NCBI GenBank assembly: GCA_018897875.1
Contig: JAHIKF010000070.1
Span: 1-8,654, forward strand
DNA length: 8,654 nt
Origin: Pseudomonadota bacterium
GTDB taxonomy: Bacteria > Desulfobacterota > Desulfobaccia > Desulfobaccales > 0-14-0-80-60-11
Direction: 5' to 3'
Shown here: positions 5,773-8,654 of the stretch, one piece after another
Position numbering within the stretch: position 1 is the stretch's first letter
Layout of the letters: each line of letters starts with the position of its first letter
Notes under the pieces: generated by a model
Told to the model about the DNA's origin: nothing
The model's input: only the letters and a program-made list of their open reading frames with translations
Databases searched by the model: none
Translations under genes and position numbers: made by a program

Positions 5773-7304
5773 TGCGCCTCCCCCTTAAACACGTGGGATT
5801 GGGACACATGCGTGGACTTGGCCTTTTCCATCAAGGCCAGGAAGTTCTCCGTCGATGCCTTGGTTTTGTCTAAAAAGGTGCTGGGGTAGACCCCGATCCA
5901 GACGATGAAGAGGATCAGGGGCGCAAAGATGGCGATCTCCCGCCAGGACAGGTCTTTAAGGTCTTTGTTCTTGTCGTTGGTCACCTTGCCGAAGATCACC
6001 CGCTGGAACATCCACAGCATGTAGCAGGCCGCGAAGATGACCCCGGTGGCGGCGATGACGGCGTAGAGCTTGTTGACCTGGAAGGTTCCCAGGAGGATGA
6101 GGAACTCGCCCACGAAGCCGTTCAACCCCGGCAGCCCGATGGAAGACAGGGTGACGATCATGAAGATAATGGCAAAGATGGGCATAGGGGTGCACAGGCC
6201 GCCGAAGTCAACGATCATCCGGGTGTGGCGCCGCTCGTAGATCATGCCGACGATCAAGAACAGTGCCCCGGTGGACAGCCCGTGGTTGATCATCTGGATG
6301 ATGCCCCCCTGGACCCCGGGCATGGTGAAGGTGAACAGGCCCAGCATGACGAAGCCCAGGTGGCTTACGGAGGAAAAGGCGATGAGGCGCTTCAAGTCCT
6401 TTTGCATCATGGAGACCAGGGCGCCGTAGACGATGCCGATGATCGCCAGGATAGAAAACAGGGGCACGAAGTAGTGGGCCGCCTCGGGAAACATCGGCAT
6501 GTTGAAGCGCAGGAAGCCATAAGTCCCCATCTTCAGGAGCACCGCCGCCAGGATGACCGAACCCACGGTGGGGGCTTCGGTGTGGGCATCCGGCAACCAG
6601 GTGTGGAAGGGGAACATGGGCACCTTGATGGCGAAGGCCAGGCCGAAGGCCAAAAACATCCAGAACTGCATATTAAAGGGAATCGACGTCCCGTACATTT
6701 TCAGGAGGTCGAAGGTGTACGTGCCGGTGGTCTTGCCGTAGTGGAAGTAGAGGACCAAAATGGCCACCAACATCAGCAAGGAGCCGAACATGGTGAACAG
6801 GAAGAACTTGATGGCCGCATAGACCCGGCGGGCCGGGTTGCCCCAAACCCCGATGAGCAGGTACATGGGGATGAGCATCACTTCCCAGAAGACGTAGAAC
6901 AGGAAGAGGTCCAGGGAGACGAAGACGCCGATCATGCCGGCCATCAGGGCCAGCAGGCAGACCATGAATTCCTTGACCCGGTGCTGGATGTCGTCCCAGG
7001 TGGCCAGGACGCACAGCGGGGTGAGGAGGGTGGTGAGCATGATGAGCAGCAGGGAAAAGCCGTCGATCCCCACGTAGTAGCTGATACCGTATGTCGGCAG
7101 CCACTCCCGGCGCTCCACGAACTGCATGGCCGCGGTCTGGCTGTTGAAATTAAACCAGAGGGGCAGGGAAACCACGAACTCCACCAGGGAGATGGCCAGG
7201 GTGGCGATCTTGAGACCCTTGTGGCGCTTCCGGTCCAGGATCAGCAGGATCCCTATCCCGACGATGGGGAGGAAAACCAGAATGGAGAGGATGGGTAGTT
7301 GCAT
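5769..7304 (-). CDS. nuoM: NADH-quinone oxidoreductase subunit M
   Basis: A 511-aa antiporter-like, proton-pumping subunit of complex I with the usual length and about 14 hydrophobic helices. Key residues are present: E141 in FYVFWEVMLIPMYLLIG, K227 and the broken-helix motif in AFAIKVPMFPFHTWLPDAHTEAP, K258 in AVLLKMG, and E400 in GLNGFVGEFLILLG. These match E. coli Glu144, Lys234, Lys265 and Glu407. QKDLKRLIAFSSVSHLGFV (301-319) is the typical helix-10/11 region. It starts 9 nt after the nuoL stop behind an AGGGGGGG ribosome binding site and overlaps nuoN by 4 nt, so expression is surely operonic. The C-terminal tail (about 480-511) is polar and ends in GEAQ. It appears intact and functional. 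Confidence 0.97.
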   Translation of the reverse strand: MQLPILSILVFLPIVGIGILLILDRKRHKGLKIATLAISLVEFVVSLPLWFNFNSQTAAMQFVERREWLPTYGISYYVGIDGFSLLLIMLTTLLTPLCVLATWDDIQHRVKEFMVCLLALMAGMIGVFVSLDLFLFYVFWEVMLIPMYLLIGVWGNPARRVYAAIKFFLFTMFGSLLMLVAILVLYFHYGKTTGTYTFDLLKMYGTSIPFNMQFWMFLAFGLAFAIKVPMFPFHTWLPDAHTEAPTVGSVILAAVLLKMGTYGFLRFNMPMFPEAAHYFVPLFSILAIIGIVYGALVSMMQKDLKRLIAFSSVSHLGFVMLGLFTFTMPGVQGGIIQMINHGLSTGALFLIVGMIYERRHTRMIVDFGGLCTPMPIFAIIFMIVTLSSIGLPGLNGFVGEFLILLGTFQVNKLYAVIAATGVIFAACYMLWMFQRVIFGKVTNDKNKDLKDLSWREIAIFAPLILFIVWIGVYPSTFLDKTKASTENFLALMEKAKSTHVSQSHVFKGEAQ

Positions 7305-7313
7305 GTGCCCCCC

Positions 7314-8654
7314 CTAACGTCCGATGAGATAGCCGGTGACGAGCACCGCGCCGATGAGGATGGCCAGGGCGTAACTTTGGACAAACCCGGTCTCCAGTTT
7401 TCGGAGGTGACTGCTCAGCCAACCGACGGTAGTGGCGCTGCCGTTGACCGCGCCGTCAATGATGTTTTCGTCCACGCCGTGCCACAGGAAGTCGGAGCCG
7501 TTCTTGATGGGCTCCACCACCGTGGCGTCATAGAGCTCGTCCACGTAGTACTTGTGATAAACCAGGTTATAGATAAACGGGATTTTCGCGGTGATTTTCT
7601 CCGGCAGGTCGGGGCGCTTCAGATACATTTTGTAGGCCATGTAGATCCCGGCGCCGGCCACCGCCATGGCAAACATCATCATGGTGATTTCGAACCAGGC
7701 CGGGGCGTGCACCTCGTGCACCAGCGGGGTAATGGACGGGGCCAGGAACTCCTTGAATTTGTTGGCGCCTTTGATGATGGGGAAGCCCACCAGGCCGCCC
7801 ACTACCGAGAGCCCCGCCAGGGTCATCAGGGGTATGGTCATCAGCGGCGGGGACTCGTGGGGATGCACGTGAGGATCCACCCGGGACTCGCCGCAGAAGG
7901 TCATGAACACCGCCCGGAACATGTAGAAGGCGGTGATTAAAGCCGCCACGGTGGCGATGCCCCAGAAGACGTAATGGCCGCTCACCAGGGAGTGGAACAG
8001 GATCTCGTCCTTGCTGAAGAAACCGGCGAAGGGGAAGATCCCGGCGATGGCCAGGGTGGCCAGGAGGAAAGTCCAATAGGTGATGGGCATGTGCTTTTTC
8101 AGGTTGCCCATCTTGCGCATGTCTTGTTCGCCGTGCAGCCCGTGGATGACGGAGCCGGAGCCCAAGAAGAGGAGGGCCTTAAAGAAGGCGTGGGTCATCA
8201 GGTGGAAGATGCCGGAGGTAAAGGCCCCCACGCCACAGGCCAGGAACATATACCCCAACTGGCTGACGGTGGAGTAAGCCAGGACGCGCTTGATGTCGAA
8301 TTGGGTCATGCCGATGGTGGCTGCAAAGATGGCCGTCAGCGCCCCCACCGCGGCCACGACGGTCAGGGAGATGGGCGCTAAAACGAAGAGGGTGCTGCAC
8401 CGGGCTACCATGAAGACGCCGGCGGTGACCATGGTGGCCGCATGGATCAAGGCGGACACCGGGGTGGGGCCTTCCATGGCGTCGGGCAGCCAGGTGTACA
8501 GCGGCAGCTGGGCCGACTTGCCGATGGCCCCCAAGAACAGGAACAGGGTGATGGCGGTGATGACGCCGGAGCCCACCGGGTACTTGGCGGCCAGGGGGAA
8601 GACTTCCGTGAAGTTCACTGACCCGAAGGTCCAGAAGATCAGGAAGATGCCCAA
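7314..8654 (-). CDS. nuoL: NADH-quinone oxidoreductase subunit L (partial, 5' end outside window)
   Basis: 446 codons open to the right edge, representing the C-terminal part of NuoL; compared with E. coli about 180 N-terminal residues are missing. The first visible codon, TTG, is internal, not a start. Within the visible part, K46 lies in GAIGKSAQLPLYTWLPDAMEGPTP (E. coli Lys229), the helix-8 HAATMVTAGV follows at 71-80, and K215 lies in AGFFSKDEIL (Lys399). DIKRVLAYSTVSQLGYM (120-136) is the conserved TM segment. A histidine-rich loop, HVHPHESP (262-269), is common in NuoL. The YHKYYVDELYD segment (366-376) begins the long lateral helix that runs along NuoM and NuoN, followed by a final TM helix. 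The gene is the first of three contiguous pump subunits here and ends in TAG at 7314-7316. Confidence 0.97.
   Translation of the reverse strand: MGIFLIFWTFGSVNFTEVFPLAAKYPVGSGVITAITLFLFLGAIGKSAQLPLYTWLPDAMEGPTPVSALIHAATMVTAGVFMVARCSTLFVLAPISLTVVAAVGALTAIFAATIGMTQFDIKRVLAYSTVSQLGYMFLACGVGAFTSGIFHLMTHAFFKALLFLGSGSVIHGLHGEQDMRKMGNLKKHMPITYWTFLLATLAIAGIFPFAGFFSKDEILFHSLVSGHYVFWGIATVAALITAFYMFRAVFMTFCGESRVDPHVHPHESPPLMTIPLMTLAGLSVVGGLVGFPIIKGANKFKEFLAPSITPLVHEVHAPAWFEITMMMFAMAVAGAGIYMAYKMYLKRPDLPEKITAKIPFIYNLVYHKYYVDELYDATVVEPIKNGSDFLWHGVDENIIDGAVNGSATTVGWLSSHLRKLETGFVQSYALAILIGAVLVTGYLIGR

Noticed and set aside
4420..5889. Long plus-strand open frame (489 codons) opposite nuoN and the end of nuoM
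   Set aside because: It is a high-GC shadow: the translation is dominated by H, G, E, Q and D with no domain pattern, while the opposite strand encodes an intact NuoN.
6225..7298. Plus-strand open frame of 357 codons opposite nuoM
   Set aside because: Same compositional artefact (His/Gly/Glu/Gln-rich) antisense to a fully recognisable NuoM.
7299..7940. Plus-strand open frame of 213 codons opposite nuoL
   Set aside because: Antisense shadow of the conserved NuoL C-terminus; no ribosome binding site or domain.

Overview
This window looks like a moderately high-GC chromosome segment from a free-living, probably anaerobic bacterium. A Desulfobacterota-like (deltaproteobacterial) host is my best guess. 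It rests on the style of the Nuo proteins, a TauE/SafE permease with a long charged loop, and a Rex-like operator; no taxonomic marker is present. Every confident gene lies on the minus strand, so the window reads right to left.

Right part (8654 to about 4256): the end of a complex I operon in the canonical order nuoL (5' end outside the window), nuoM, nuoN. The genes are tightly packed (9-nt gap, then a 4-nt ATGA overlap) and end in a strong symmetric intrinsic terminator at 4256-4289. The three products are the antiporter-like, proton-pumping membrane subunits of NADH-quinone (or ferredoxin/F420-quinone) oxidoreductase, and the key membrane Glu/Lys residues are all present in the parts visible.

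Middle part (about 1020-4250): a lower-GC island between ordinary metabolic genes. It holds a two-gene operon. The first gene (2797-3765) encodes a 322-aa protein with a HARP-like, probably DNA-binding N-terminal domain, a charged linker and coiled coil, and a C-terminal HEPN domain with a complete R-N-x-x-x-H ribonuclease motif. The second gene (1167-2804) overlaps it by 8 nt and encodes a 545-aa prokaryotic Argonaute with recognisable MID and PIWI domains, no visible PAZ, and an incomplete slicer tetrad. I infer a defence module in which a guide-loaded Argonaute senses invader nucleic acid and the HEPN protein is the toxic RNase effector. I do not recognise this pairing as one of the named short-pAgo systems (TIR, SIR2, Mrr, DREN or HNH partners), and it is the main discovery candidate here. 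A 19-nt imperfect direct repeat lies on each side of the operon.

Left part (about 972 to 1): a TauE/SafE-family anion (sulfite/sulfoacetate-type) exporter whose 3' end lies outside the window. It has its own sigma-70-like promoter, and a near-perfect Rex redox-repressor operator sits over the inferred transcription start. A C-rich, G-poor stretch on the transcript strand (a G-run motif on the plus strand) separates it from the Argonaute gene.

All family calls come from reading translated sequence by eye. No database search was possible.
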